64,000 bases of DNA, from the NCBI RefSeq assembly GCF_032335695.1, contig NZ_JACTOJ010000013.1:1-64000 (forward strand). The letters run 5' to 3'. Below are positions 7,227 to 15,751 of this stretch, one piece after another. The notes beneath the pieces are model-generated. The model was given only the letters and a program-made list of their open reading frames with translations. It searched no databases and was not told where the DNA came from. Source of the DNA: JACTOJ01 sp032335695. GTDB lineage: Bacteria; Bacillota; Clostridia; Clostridiales; Clostridiaceae. Each line of letters begins with the position of its first letter. The stretch's first letter is position 1. A program made the position numbers and the translations under genes.

Positions 7227-7712
7227 ATGAAAATATACATAAATAAAAATACAATTTCTTTTATTATACTAGTTTTAGTTATAATAAGTATTTATGGTTT
7301 TTGTAGCATTTTATCACAAAAAGGAATTCCTTCACTTCCACCAAATGTTTTAATAAAATATTCTAATAAAGCTATCCCAACTACAATGGGGGAACATACT
7401 TGGCTTACAAAAAATGGCAGCAATAGTTATCTAACTGAAGATTCATATTCTCTAGGAGAATCAACTTCCATTTTTACAGCAAAATCATGCGATTTTATAG
7501 AAATACATTTCTCTTCAAAACCACAAAAAGTAAAATTATTACAATGGATTGGCAAAAACAACAGCTGCATATATAAGATATTAGATGGTGAAAATGACTA
7601 TAAAGTGTCTTTGCCTTTAAAAAGTGGAGAATACATATTCGAAGTTTTGGCTTATTGGGATGCTAATGAGCATAACACTTCAAATATTTTTAGAGTTAAG
7701 ATATTTCGATAG
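7227..7712 (+). CDS. Membrane-anchored protein of unknown function
   Basis: ATG 7227 follows the ribosome site AAGGAGATATATAGT and gives 161 residues; the in-frame ATG at 7191 lacks such a site. One N-terminal membrane segment (about residues 10-30) anchors a roughly 130-residue outside domain. That domain is beta-rich, with WLTKNGSNSYLTEDSYSLG and a closing YIFEVLAYWD. I do not recognise the family. It lies within the decayed element between the two integrase pieces and may be cargo. Confidence 0.6.
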   Translation: MKIYINKNTISFIILVLVIISIYGFCSILSQKGIPSLPPNVLIKYSNKAIPTTMGEHTWLTKNGSNSYLTEDSYSLGESTSIFTAKSCDFIEIHFSSKPQKVKLLQWIGKNNSCIYKILDGENDYKVSLPLKSGEYIFEVLAYWDANEHNTSNIFRVKIFR

Positions 7713-7952
7713 TAAATCATGGTAAAAACAAGAGCACCATAGAAAAATGTTGATATCACTGATGAAATTATCTTATCTTCCTCCGTTATAATGAATCATT
7801 TATGTTTTTTATACATTATAGAAAGTTAAAAGTACAATGTAAATATCAAAATTAATCTTTTGTATCTATTTACAATGAATTAAATTATTTGGAATTGAAC
7901 TTGTAAATTTATTAATATATACTATATTTATGCAAGTAAATGGGGAGATTTA

Positions 7953-8135
7953 ATGAAAAAATCAGTTTATGTAGAAGCTATATTAATAGCGAGCTTAGTA
8001 TATTTAGTATCTGAATTTGGTTCAACTAATATTGGATTTTTATTTGATGGTGGATCAGTTGAAAATGCTCGAGCTTTTGTGATACAAGATGCAATTATTT
8101 TTCTTACTGCTGTGATTGCTTTTTTGGCTATATAA
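7953..8135 (+). CDS. Small membrane protein, two segments
   Basis: This 60-residue gene starts at ATG 7953 after a GGGGAGATTTA ribosome site. Two hydrophobic segments (about residues 6-23 and 42-60) flank a short loop with GSTNIGFLFDGGS. The family is not recognised. It is intact but lies among broken genes, so its activity is doubtful. Confidence 0.5.
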   Translation: MKKSVYVEAILIASLVYLVSEFGSTNIGFLFDGGSVENARAFVIQDAIIFLTAVIAFLAI

Positions 8136-8363
8136 TAATAAGAGAATTAAGAGAATTAAATAAAAAAAAGTGATTAAGTTGGAGATGAATTCATAGTTTT
8201 GATTTTAAGATGATTTTTTATAAGACGTTTAAAAATATCTTTAAGCTTAAAAGTAGATGTGAACGAAATTGATGACGAAAGAATTTATAATATATAAATG
8301 GCATATTCTCAAATTACACTATTAATATATTTATTAAAATATAGATATATTAGCAAAATAGAA

Positions 8364-8885
8364 TTAGCTGAAAAATTAATTAAGACATTGCCTTCATCTA
8401 AAAATAAAGGTTATGTTTTGTGTAATAGTTGGTATGGTTGCAGGATATTTTTGACGCTTCGCTAGAAACTAACAAAGTTATTTATCTTAATGGTTATGAA
8501 AGACTATGAATTAAGCTTCATAAATTCCCATAAACACTAAATATAGAAGATTTTGAACTTGTCACCGTCAATAGACAACAATACTATATTTACAACTACA
8601 TTGAGAATTTAAAAGATATAAAAAGTGTTTTCATAATATTTAGCTATCCCCAAAAATTCTTTCAAATGGAATGAGCTTTAAAAACATTTATTTCTTTAGA
8701 TAACTATTTAAGCTCATTTGATTTCTTAATTCAGTACGCCGATAGGGGGAGCATAGAGCCATTTTTTTAAGATTTTAAATCTTACCTTGGCTTACATGGC
8801 TGCCGAATAAGAAGCGAAAGAAGCATTAACAGATATCTAATAATAATGATAACAAATTATACTTACTGTAAAATTATTTAAGTAA
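8364..8885 (+). pseudogene. IS4-like DDE transposase remnant
   Basis: Reading through stops gives recognisable transposase blocks in order: LAEKLIKTLPSSKNKGYVLC, NSWYGC (the second-Asp region), NKVIYLNGYERL, IEDFELVTVNRQQYYIYNY, LIQYADRGSIEPFF (the YREK-type region with the last acidic residue) and SERSINRYLIIM. At least four in-frame stops break it and the 5' part is missing. I could not define terminal inverted repeats. It lies between the two integrase pieces and probably came with the insertion that split that gene. Confidence 0.75.
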
Positions 8886-8927
8886 AAATGCACTAGTATA
8901 ATAATATATTTTAAAGAGGTATTGAAA

Positions 8928-9125
8928 ATGAATTATAAAGCTTTATTTATTGGAATAAAAGTATTTTTGGTTGGCTTTATCCTGTCTTGGGTTATTGTTG
9001 CTTACCTTGATACTAAGGCAAACTCAAATTAAGCGTACATAGGTTGTATTTGGATAGCCCTTTTATATATCACTTCAATAGTGAGCATAGGAATATTTTT
9101 GTTACTTGATAAAAAGGAATCTTGA
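8928..9125 (+). pseudogene. Small membrane protein gene broken by one in-frame stop
   Basis: ATG 8928 follows AAAGAGGT and encodes 34 residues (one membrane segment, VFLVGFILSWVIVAY), then TAA at 9030-9032. The same frame continues with a second membrane segment (CIWIALLYITSIVSIGIFLLL) and ends LDKKES at a TGA at 9123-9125. Removing the single stop would give a typical 65-residue two-pass membrane protein. A point mutation is the simplest explanation; expression of the 34-residue form is also possible. Confidence 0.6.
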
Positions 9126-9162
9126 TATTTTTGCTTAGTGAATAGAATTTAGCATTAAAGAT

Positions 9163-9194
9163 AAAAAGCTCCTTATTCAATAGGAGCTTTTTTA
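9163..9194. terminator. Strong bidirectional intrinsic terminator
   Basis: AAAAAGCTCCT (9163-9173) pairs with AGGAGCTTTTT (9182-9192) around an 8-base loop, with A- and T-runs on either side. It can end the broken membrane gene from the left and the integrase remnant from the right. Confidence 0.85.
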
Positions 9195-9218
9195 TCACTA
9201 CGCTTTTTCTTTATCATG

Positions 9219-9750
9219 TTATTTAGTGTATTTTTTTCTTGGAGCTGATTTTTAAGCTGAATATATCCATATCTAAATCTACGTCTGACCACCTAAGACC
9301 GCATATTTGGACTAATCTCATACTTGTTGTTGCAGCTAACATGACAGGCATATAAATAGTTAAATCTTTTATAGAGTATAAAAGATTGTCTAGTTGCTCT
9401 TGGTTATAGACTTTGAAATTGTTTTTGAATTTTTAGGCTTTTTCATTTTGGCACAAGGATTTTTTATTACATAATCCCTATCAATTGCCCAATTATATGC
9501 AATATTTAATAGGGTATAATAGTGACCAGCAGTTGTGAAACTTATACCATCTTCTAAAAGTCTGTTAATACTCAATTCTATATTTTCAGTTTTTAAACTA
9601 GGAACCTTGATTAGATTTCTTCTTAATTTCAAGCTCTCTTCTTTCGCATTCCTCACGAGCTGCTGTCTTTGTTAGAAAACCTCTTATTGCTTCTCTAATT
9701 CTTTTTTGTTGAGTTATGACTTCTATTTCATAGCCAAAAGTCTTTTTTTT
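9219..9750 (-). pseudogene. Tyrosine recombinase (integrase) N-terminal and central remnant
   Basis: Minus-strand blocks in order from high to low coordinate are KKTFGYEIEVITQQK with GFLTKTAAREE (N-terminal AP2-like and arm region), then an open stretch at 9656-9390 with AGHYYTLLNIAYNWAIDRDY and NPCAKMKKPKN (core-binding domain). After a frame change come QEQLDNLLYSIKD and TSMRLVQICGLRWSDVDLD, the box that carries the first catalytic Arg. Frameshifts and stops separate these blocks. The missing C-terminal piece is at 6835-6985, same strand and correct order, so one gene was probably split by the intervening 2.2 kb. Confidence 0.8.
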
Positions 9751-9835
9751 GAACCTTTTCGAATAGTAATTAAGAACATGATTAGTTGTTAAATTGAAAT
9801 AATTAGATATTCTATTTAATGTATTAAAATCAGGC

Positions 9836-10085
9836 TATCTTCCGTGTTATAGAATAATAGTGTTCAGTAGCTTTACGTTTTTAAAAAGTATTTTTATTAT
9901 ATATTTTAGTTAGGTATTGTATAATAGAATTGAGTTGAAATTAATTTATTTGTGAATATTTATATAGAAGGAAAAATAAAATTCATTTATTTTTTATAGT
10001 AAGATTAAGACCGTATAATTATAAAAGGCTTAACGACTTTTTCACAACGACACATATGAATTAGGGTTATTTTATATTGTTATTT
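9836..10085 (+). repeat. Diverged second copy of the prophage right-end sequence; fills the gap before the WYL gene
   Basis: Bases 9836-9975 match 6041-6150 and bases about 10010-10085 match 6405-6480, in the same order and orientation. The small membrane gene of the first copy is missing here. No tRNA-Thr fragment is visible after it. It probably marks the old right end of a second, related element, and host sequence seems to begin close to 10100. Confidence 0.6.
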
Positions 10086-10108
10086 AGAAATGGAGAAAGC
10101 ATGTTATC

Positions 10109-11056
10109 ATGAAAATTGATAGATTACTAGGAATTTTAAATATCCTTGCCAATATAGATAGAATTACAATACAACAATTAGCAGAAAGGTTTGAGGTTTC
10201 CAAACGTACAATTTTTCGAGATTTAGATACTTTGAACCAGGCGGGAGTTCCAATTGTTACATATTCAGGGATTGGTGGGGGAGTAGCAGTCAGTGAAGGA
10301 TATAAACTCAAAAGCAGTATTCTTTCTAAGAACGATATAAAAAATGTATTTACTGCACTTAATGGACTCATGAGCATTGATGAAAGCACCGATTTAACAA
10401 ATCTAATAGCAAAACTAATTCCAGAAGAAACAAATATAGTATTTTCAGAAAGTGATTATGTAATTGATTTGTCCTCATGGTTTCAAGACAGTATTACACA
10501 AAAAAAGGTATCTGCTTTGCATAAGGCGATTAAAAATCAAAATTATATTTGTCTAGAATATATCTCTAGAAGGTCACATTCATCAAGAATTATTCAGCCT
10601 CATAAACTTGTTTTTAAGCAAGCATACTGGTATTTATATGCTTTTTCCGAGGATGATCAGGAGTTTCGTTTGTTTAAGCTTAATAGAATTGTTGACTTTA
10701 AAATCATGAATTCAAGATTCACTTGCAAGGCAATTGAAGAAATAGTTTTTAAAAAAGATTTTGGCGCTGATTTGTTTTCATCTCAAGACCCGACAGCATT
10801 GTTTGAAGTTATACTACAATATGATTTTATTAATGAATTTTTTTTAACAGACAAGATAGATGCAAATTTTTTTCAAATGATAGACGATTCAAATGGAAAG
10901 GGTAACATTAGATTTTTTGCTTCTAATTTAGAATGGGTGGCCGATTTAGTTTTTAGTTTGCAAGATAAAGTTAAAGTTATAGCGCCGCTTCAACTAAAAG
11001 AAGCAATAAAAATCAGAATAAAAAGAATACAGAAACTCTATAAAGATGACATATAG
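10109..11056 (+). CDS. WYL-domain transcriptional regulator (YafY type)
   Basis: The 315-residue protein starts at ATG 10109, preceded by GGAGAAAG. Residues 1-60 are an HTH_11 winged helix (LLGILNILANIDRITIQQLA and FEVSKRTIFRDLDTLNQAG). A WYL domain follows at about 135-215 (EYISRRSHSSRIIQPHKLV, then YWYLYAF and EFRLFKLNRI). Such regulators bind DNA through the HTH and sense nucleotides or other ligands through WYL. The next gene, a DJ-1/PfpI protein, starts 46 bases after this stop on the same strand, so the two probably form an operon. Confidence 0.9.
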   Translation: MKIDRLLGILNILANIDRITIQQLAERFEVSKRTIFRDLDTLNQAGVPIVTYSGIGGGVAVSEGYKLKSSILSKNDIKNVFTALNGLMSIDESTDLTNLIAKLIPEETNIVFSESDYVIDLSSWFQDSITQKKVSALHKAIKNQNYICLEYISRRSHSSRIIQPHKLVFKQAYWYLYAFSEDDQEFRLFKLNRIVDFKIMNSRFTCKAIEEIVFKKDFGADLFSSQDPTALFEVILQYDFINEFFLTDKIDANFFQMIDDSNGKGNIRFFASNLEWVADLVFSLQDKVKVIAPLQLKEAIKIRIKRIQKLYKDDI

Positions 11057-11102
11057 GTGTCATCTTTTTCGTTGTACAATACTTAAGAAAGGAAGTGTTA
11101 CA

Positions 11103-11681
11103 ATGAAAAAAGAAGTGCTTGTATTTATTTTTGATGGATATGCAGATTGGGAGAGTGCTTATATTTGTTCAGAACTCAATGGAGCAGAAACGGATTATAT
11201 TGTAAAAACTTTAAGCTTGGACAAAGAACCTAAAACTTCTATGGGAGGTTTTAGGATCATTCCTGACTATTCTGTAAGTGATTATCCAAAAAATTTCGAG
11301 ATGTTGCTTTTAATTGGAGGTCACGCTTGGGTGGAGCATAAAAACAATGATATTGGACCTGTGGTTGAATATGCCGTTCAACAGCATATTCCAGTATCAG
11401 CGATCTGCAATGCTGCCAATTTTATGGCGGAAAACGGATACTTGGATAATATCAAACATTCAGGCAATACGCTGGAGTATATGAAGTCACAAGCTCCCCA
11501 CTACAAAGGCGATTGCAATTTTACTGAAAAACAAGCAGTTTGTGATTCTGATATCATAACTGCCAATGGTACGGCTTCTTTAGAATTTGCCAAGGAAATC
11601 ATGTTGTATTTGAATGTTAAGCCTGTAGAAAAAATCAATGAATGGTATAAATTTAACAAGTCAGGTTTCTACCAACAGTAG
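11103..11681 (+). CDS. DJ-1/PfpI family protein
   Basis: ATG 11103 with the ribosome site AAGAAAGGAAG gives 192 residues; the upstream in-frame start lies inside the preceding gene. The fold is of the glutamine-amidotransferase-like type: a first strand EVLVFIFDGYADWE with the conserved Glu17, the segment LLLIGGHAWVE, and the nucleophile elbow VSAICNAANFMAE with Cys102. Family members include proteases, glyoxalases/deglycases and stress proteins, so the exact activity cannot be read. It is probably controlled by the WYL regulator encoded just upstream. Confidence 0.88.
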   Translation: MKKEVLVFIFDGYADWESAYICSELNGAETDYIVKTLSLDKEPKTSMGGFRIIPDYSVSDYPKNFEMLLLIGGHAWVEHKNNDIGPVVEYAVQQHIPVSAICNAANFMAENGYLDNIKHSGNTLEYMKSQAPHYKGDCNFTEKQAVCDSDIITANGTASLEFAKEIMLYLNVKPVEKINEWYKFNKSGFYQQ

Positions 11682-11790
11682 AGCATAGTTCTATTTTAAG
11701 ACAAATTAGAAATGTGCGCTTGGAAAACAATTCAATCACTGTTGGAATTGTATTAAATTTGTAGTTAAGTATCTAGAATCGTTTTGGAAG

Positions 11791-12366
11791 CTATTCGATA
11801 TTAATATCAAAAGTTATGTCAATGAATTCGCTATTTTTTCGTACCTTTGATTCATACCTTAAATCTATTTTTTCACTGCCAGCATTTAAGGTATTGAAGT
11901 AAAAGTTCTCTCTTGAATGATTAACACCGTCTTTGCCATAATCCGATTTTGGAGTAGGGATAGAAATAGAGCTCTTTTTATCAAATTTAATAACCTTGTT
12001 ATTTAGGCTGCTTTTTATATTCCAGGTATAAGCTATAGTGGAGTTAGCATGAAGAGATATGATAAAATTATTATCTTTAGATATGGTTAAGTCTATGCTG
12101 CCGTTCTCATTAACTAAATATTGTTTCATGGAAGCCTTATTTTCTTTATAAGTAATGAGGGCTATATATACTTTGTCTGAGCTTACAGTGTAATAATAAC
12201 TCTGCCTGCTCAAGGATTTATCCATATCCTTTAAGTTTGATATTCTAAAATCATAATTTACATGGTTACTATCTTTGTCATCAAAGTACACCTGCTTTAG
12301 AGAGTAGAATATTGCAAAAATAAAAAGCATAATTAACGGTACTAAAATTAACTTTTTATGTTTCAT
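11791..12366 (-). CDS. Membrane-anchored protein with a possible chagasin-like (I42 inhibitor) domain
   Basis: The 191-residue protein has one N-terminal membrane segment (about residues 6-24) and an outside domain. Its middle, ISLHANSTIAYTWNI, resembles the NPTTGY-W loop of chagasin-family cysteine protease inhibitors, and GSEKIDLRYES resembles their last conserved loop. The usual RPW motif is not present, so the match is partial. The gene follows the 148-residue membrane-anchored gene by 27 bases on the same strand, suggesting co-expression. It may equally be an uncharacterised beta-sandwich protein. Confidence 0.5.
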   Translation of the reverse strand: MKHKKLILVPLIMLFIFAIFYSLKQVYFDDKDSNHVNYDFRISNLKDMDKSLSRQSYYYTVSSDKVYIALITYKENKASMKQYLVNENGSIDLTISKDNNFIISLHANSTIAYTWNIKSSLNNKVIKFDKKSSISIPTPKSDYGKDGVNHSRENFYFNTLNAGSEKIDLRYESKVRKNSEFIDITFDINIE

Positions 12367-12393
12367 AAGTTTCCTCCTTGATTTAGTATTAAA

Positions 12394-12840
12394 TTATTTA
12401 TCATAATACAAAGCAGCTACTACGTCGGACAAGCTATTGGCTATCTTATACCATTTATCCGTTATTACCTTATGGTCTCTTTCCACTAAATAGTTGAAGG
12501 TATTTCCATATGGAATTACTAGTATAGAATTATTGGTTGGAGCCATAGGGATTATTTCTACTACATAGACTGCGCCTATGATACCGTCTCGGGAATCTAT
12601 TGCCTTTTTAGAACTATTTGAATCAATAAGCTTAATAATTTTTTCTATATCTGAACTCTTTGATATTGTTATCTTTTTTCCGAACTGAGAAATAACTAAT
12701 TTTTTTATTTCGTTGGAGCTTGGTATTTTATCTAACCCCACTTGATTAGACTTGGCATTTTCAGTGAAGAAAATGACTGAAAGTGCGGATATAAGGATAA
12801 TTATCAAGGATAGAATACATATTTTAATAGATTTCGGCAT
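12394..12840 (-). CDS. Membrane-anchored protein of unknown function
   Basis: I choose the ATG at 12840 (148 residues, MPKSIKICIL), because GAAGGGAAG lies at ribosome-site distance upstream; a longer TTG start would overlap that site. One N-terminal membrane segment (about residues 5-25) precedes an outside domain with EIKKLVISQFGKKITISK and GIIGAVYVVEII. The pattern is that of small exported proteins in clostridia and bacilli whose function is not known. It is the first gene of a two-gene unit with the chagasin-like protein. Confidence 0.6.
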   Translation of the reverse strand: MPKSIKICILSLIIILISALSVIFFTENAKSNQVGLDKIPSSNEIKKLVISQFGKKITISKSSDIEKIIKLIDSNSSKKAIDSRDGIIGAVYVVEIIPMAPTNNSILVIPYGNTFNYLVERDHKVITDKWYKIANSLSDVVAALYYDK

Positions 12841-13248
12841 GTTATAACTTCCCTTCAATATTTTAAAATATAGGGAAATATATTTAAGATAAGTATGGAA
12901 GATCTAATGAGTTATATGAAGTATTACTAAAAAACTTAATTATTGAATACTAACCATATATCATGATATCGCGATAACTAGTTAGCTTGATATCTAGTTA
13001 TTAGCCAACTAAACTATTCACTAGTGCAGGTATTTACTAATATCAATCCTAACTATGTTAATATCTATATTATACCTTATATAACATATTATAGTAATAA
13101 TAAAATTGATAAACCTAATGTAATTTATAAGTTTTGAAGACCACTAATTTTAAATTATAGTATAATATGGATATAATTTAAGTTTGGAACATAATTCTTA
13201 GAGAATTGCATAATCAGCTGCAATAACATATAGAAGCAATTTGGTAAT
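12841..13248. other. Gene-free AT-rich interval with small palindromes
   Basis: No gene is supported here. Two small palindromes stand out: ATATCATGATAT near 12957-12968, and ATAACTAG (12974-12981) facing CTAGTTAT (12994-13001). Together they make a 60-base region rich in inverted repeats upstream of the minus-strand membrane-protein pair. They could be operator sites, but nothing in the sequence proves it. Confidence 0.4.
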
Positions 13249-13717
13249 ATGAAAAATATTAATATTCGCCTGAGGAATAGTGTTATATTTATTGTTTGTT
13301 TTATTATAGTGATGCGTTTACTTGATATTAAACCAATAGATAATTTTATAAGATACAATATAAGTTATAAATTAACTTCATTCGTAAAATTTAAATGGGC
13401 AGATCGAGATATGAAGATAAAAAATAAGATATTAGATCTAAAAGAATTAAAGCCATTGAGCATTTTAGTTTTTTCCTCAGCTAGCGAATTTAAATCTTTT
13501 TTTCCTTCTAAAGTAAGAATATACAGTATGGTTTGATGAAGGCTTAGCTGAATATAGTACAGATTTAGTGACAAATGAAAATTTATATAAAAAACCTCCT
13601 GACAGAGTTAAAAATTTTAAGGAGCTAAATACAGGAGAAACTATTGAGAATATTGAAAATGTAATCTTGAATAAGAAAGCTTCCCAAGTTTCAATGGGAA
13701 ACCTTCTTGTTTTATAG
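13249..13717 (+). pseudogene. Peptidase MA-like metallopeptidase gene with its middle deleted
   Basis: The first frame (13249-13536) encodes a membrane-anchored N-terminus and a domain ending ILVFSSASEFKSFFPSK. From about 13528 the reading continues in another frame with VWFDEGLAEYSTDLV and KKPPDRVKNFKELNTGE, ending at 13717. The (W/F)xxEGLAxY block is the third-ligand motif of membrane-anchored peptidase MA-like enzymes. The HExxH helix that must precede it is absent, so an internal deletion with a frame change has removed the active centre. No strong ribosome site is seen before the ATG. Confidence 0.7.
13673..13714 (+). terminator. Terminator-like hairpin at the end of the peptidase remnant
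   Basis: Bases 13673-13686 pair with 13695-13708 (12 of 14 positions) around an 8-base loop, followed by GTTTTA. It overlaps the end of the pseudogene and faces the minus-strand fragment at 13722. Confidence 0.6.
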
Positions 13718-13721
13718 ATAA

Positions 13722-14042
13722 TTATATTCCGAAATTTGAAATATTATAAGCTCCAAAATATTTTACAGGATATGAACAAGTACTGTAATATTCTGAAGCT
13801 ACGGATTCATAAACAACATATGCGTAAGTTGAACCCATTACAACACCCTCTGATAATGGAGGAAGAGTTGTTGTGCTCTTAAGTGTTTTTGTCTTAGAAC
13901 TCTGATTCCAAGTATATGAATACAATGTAGAATTATTGTTTCTTCCATAAGAAGAAGAAATCATCATCCTATTATCTCTAACTGAAATACCCTGTGTTTT
14001 TAGAGGAACTGAAATTTGAGACTGGTAAGGTATGATTTTCAC
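13722..14042 (-). pseudogene. Fragment of a larger exported protein, C-terminal part
   Basis: The 106-residue frame begins with GTG, has no ribosome site, and is preceded in frame by a stop. Its start, ISVPLKTQGISVRDNRMMIS, and later SYGRNNNSTLYSYTW and GVVMGSTYAYVVYESVAS look like the last blades of a secreted beta-propeller-like protein. There is no signal peptide or complete domain. It is most simply a 5'-truncated gene fragment; a short functional gene is less likely. Confidence 0.5.
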
Positions 14043-14071
14043 TTAGATATATCATTATGTAAAAATAATTA

Positions 14072-14099
14072 TTTACATAATTTTATTTCATGGTATAAT
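14072..14099 (+). promoter_or_regulatory. Sigma-A-like promoter for a short transcript
   Basis: TTTACA (14072-14077) and TATAAT (14094-14099) are separated by 16 bases, close to the vegetative consensus. Transcription would start near 14106 and meet the hairpin at 14127-14178 about 20 bases later. Confidence 0.6.
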
Positions 14100-14105
14100 A
14101 GTTAT

Positions 14106-14180
14106 GGGTAAGAGATTTGGTAACTTAAAATAAGAAGCTCCTTAATCTTAATATATAAGATTGAGGAGCCCTTATTTTAA
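14106..14180 (+). ncRNA. Candidate small RNA of about 75 nt, or an orphan terminator
   Basis: A long hairpin (14127-14150 pairing with 14156-14178, three or four mismatches, 5-base loop) ends in CTTATTTT and follows the promoter at 14072-14099 directly. The two together would give a short, terminator-ended transcript with no open frame. It could be a small RNA, or the promoter and terminator left by a deleted gene. The RRNPP regulator gene starts 250 bases downstream. Confidence 0.4.
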
Positions 14181-14431
14181 AAATCTATATGAATAGTTTT
14201 TATGAAAGTTTAATATTATATAACAACCATATTTATAAAGGAATTTGATATGTTTAAAGCAATTTTAATAAAATCCTATCAATTAATGTGATAAAAGTAC
14301 TTAGATTTATGATCTTTTATTTGCTGCATGTATCAAACTTTATAATATGATAAAAAAAATAAAAAATGTGAAAAAAATCCTTTACTATGGTATAATAATA
14401 TATATTTTTATTACATGGTGGTGAGATATGA

Positions 14432-15751
14432 TTGGAATGTAGAGTTATACCTGTAGGCGAGAAGATTAAAAAGCTTAGAGAAAGATACGGATTAAATCAA
14501 GATGAAATTGTAGGAACGGATATAACTAGAAATCTTATAAGTCAGATTGAAAACAGCAAAGCTAAACTGACCAAAAGTACCGCAGAAATAGTCATTAAAC
14601 ACGCGACAGAAAAGCTTAAAGAAAGAAATATTACTTTAGATGTAGATATTGAATATCTATTGGAAGATGAAGAAGCTCAAGCTCGAAAAATACTTGATGG
14701 ATTTATAGAGGAGCTTAGCGAACTTGCTAAAAATAAAGATTCCAGCTATGTAGAAAGCTTTAAGAAAGCAGAAGAGTTTATGCTTAAATGGAATTTCATT
14801 GATAAGAAAATAATTATTTGTGAGATAACTGGTGACTATTTTTATGGCAAGAATGATTTTTACAAAGCTTCAGTCTATTATGAAAATACTAAGTGCCTTA
14901 TGAATTTAGATATGGAAACTGAGCCATTAATTCAGCTGTTACAGAAGCTTTCTAACACTTATTATTTTATGGGTAATCTCAGCGAAGGAATAAATACTTG
15001 TAATTATGCCCTAGACAGATTTCCTGAAATGGATAATGAAAAGAAAGTAGGCTTTTTATTCAATATTGGACTTTACTATAATTATCTTCACGAGTATGAC
15101 AAATCTGTAAGCTTTATAGATAAAGTGGCCAGTATGATTGATAAAAAGGAAAAAGGATATGCGAAAATATTGCTGCTAAGGGCTTCAAGTCTAAGCAGTC
15201 TGAAATTTTATGAGGAAGCTTTAAATATTTACAACGAATTGATAGAAATGACAGAGAGCAAGGACTATGCACATAGAGCGCTATACTATAATAATATTTG
15301 TGAAACTTATATAGAACTTCAGCAGTTTGATACAGCAAATAAGTATTTGCGATTAGCATTGGACAATCTTACACTTGTCCAAAAAGATTTTAGTATGCTT
15401 CCACATATATATTTTGATATAGCCAAATGGTACGTAAGGCTGCAAGATTCAGAAAAATCTAGTATATTTTTTAAGCAAGCCTTGAGTTTATCAAAAGATT
15501 TCAAATATTCGCTTGTAATAAAAGATATTCTCCATGAAATAATACATATAAATGATTACAAGGTAGACATAGATATAAAGGATGAGTTTAAGCAGCTGCT
15601 TATGGAAACTAAAACCTTAGACAATTTACTCTTAGTGGACATATTAAAATATTTTACTTCATTAGATGACAAAGAAAGTGTTTTAGAACTATGCGATTTT
15701 TGCAGAGTTAATTTTGAAAATATTAAGGAAGGAAGTGAGATAAATGTTTAA
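14432..15751 (+). CDS. RRNPP-type quorum-sensing regulator (HTH plus TPR repeats)
   Basis: The start is TTG 14432, seven bases after GGTGGTGAG; an ATG at 14428 in another frame gives only four codons. Of 439 residues, about 7-62 form an XRE-type HTH (GEKIKKLRERYGLNQDEIV, ITRNLISQIEN). The rest is a helical array of TPR-like repeats, for example FYEEALNIYNELIEMTESKDY, FDTANKYLRLALDNL and SEKSSIFFKQALSLS. This is the architecture of RRNPP regulators, which bind short re-imported peptides through the TPR array and then alter DNA binding. The overlapping downstream gene encodes an exported 38-residue peptide, so the pair is a complete sensing cassette. Confidence 0.88.
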   Translation: MECRVIPVGEKIKKLRERYGLNQDEIVGTDITRNLISQIENSKAKLTKSTAEIVIKHATEKLKERNITLDVDIEYLLEDEEAQARKILDGFIEELSELAKNKDSSYVESFKKAEEFMLKWNFIDKKIIICEITGDYFYGKNDFYKASVYYENTKCLMNLDMETEPLIQLLQKLSNTYYFMGNLSEGINTCNYALDRFPEMDNEKKVGFLFNIGLYYNYLHEYDKSVSFIDKVASMIDKKEKGYAKILLLRASSLSSLKFYEEALNIYNELIEMTESKDYAHRALYYNNICETYIELQQFDTANKYLRLALDNLTLVQKDFSMLPHIYFDIAKWYVRLQDSEKSSIFFKQALSLSKDFKYSLVIKDILHEIIHINDYKVDIDIKDEFKQLLMETKTLDNLLLVDILKYFTSLDDKESVLELCDFCRVNFENIKEGSEINV

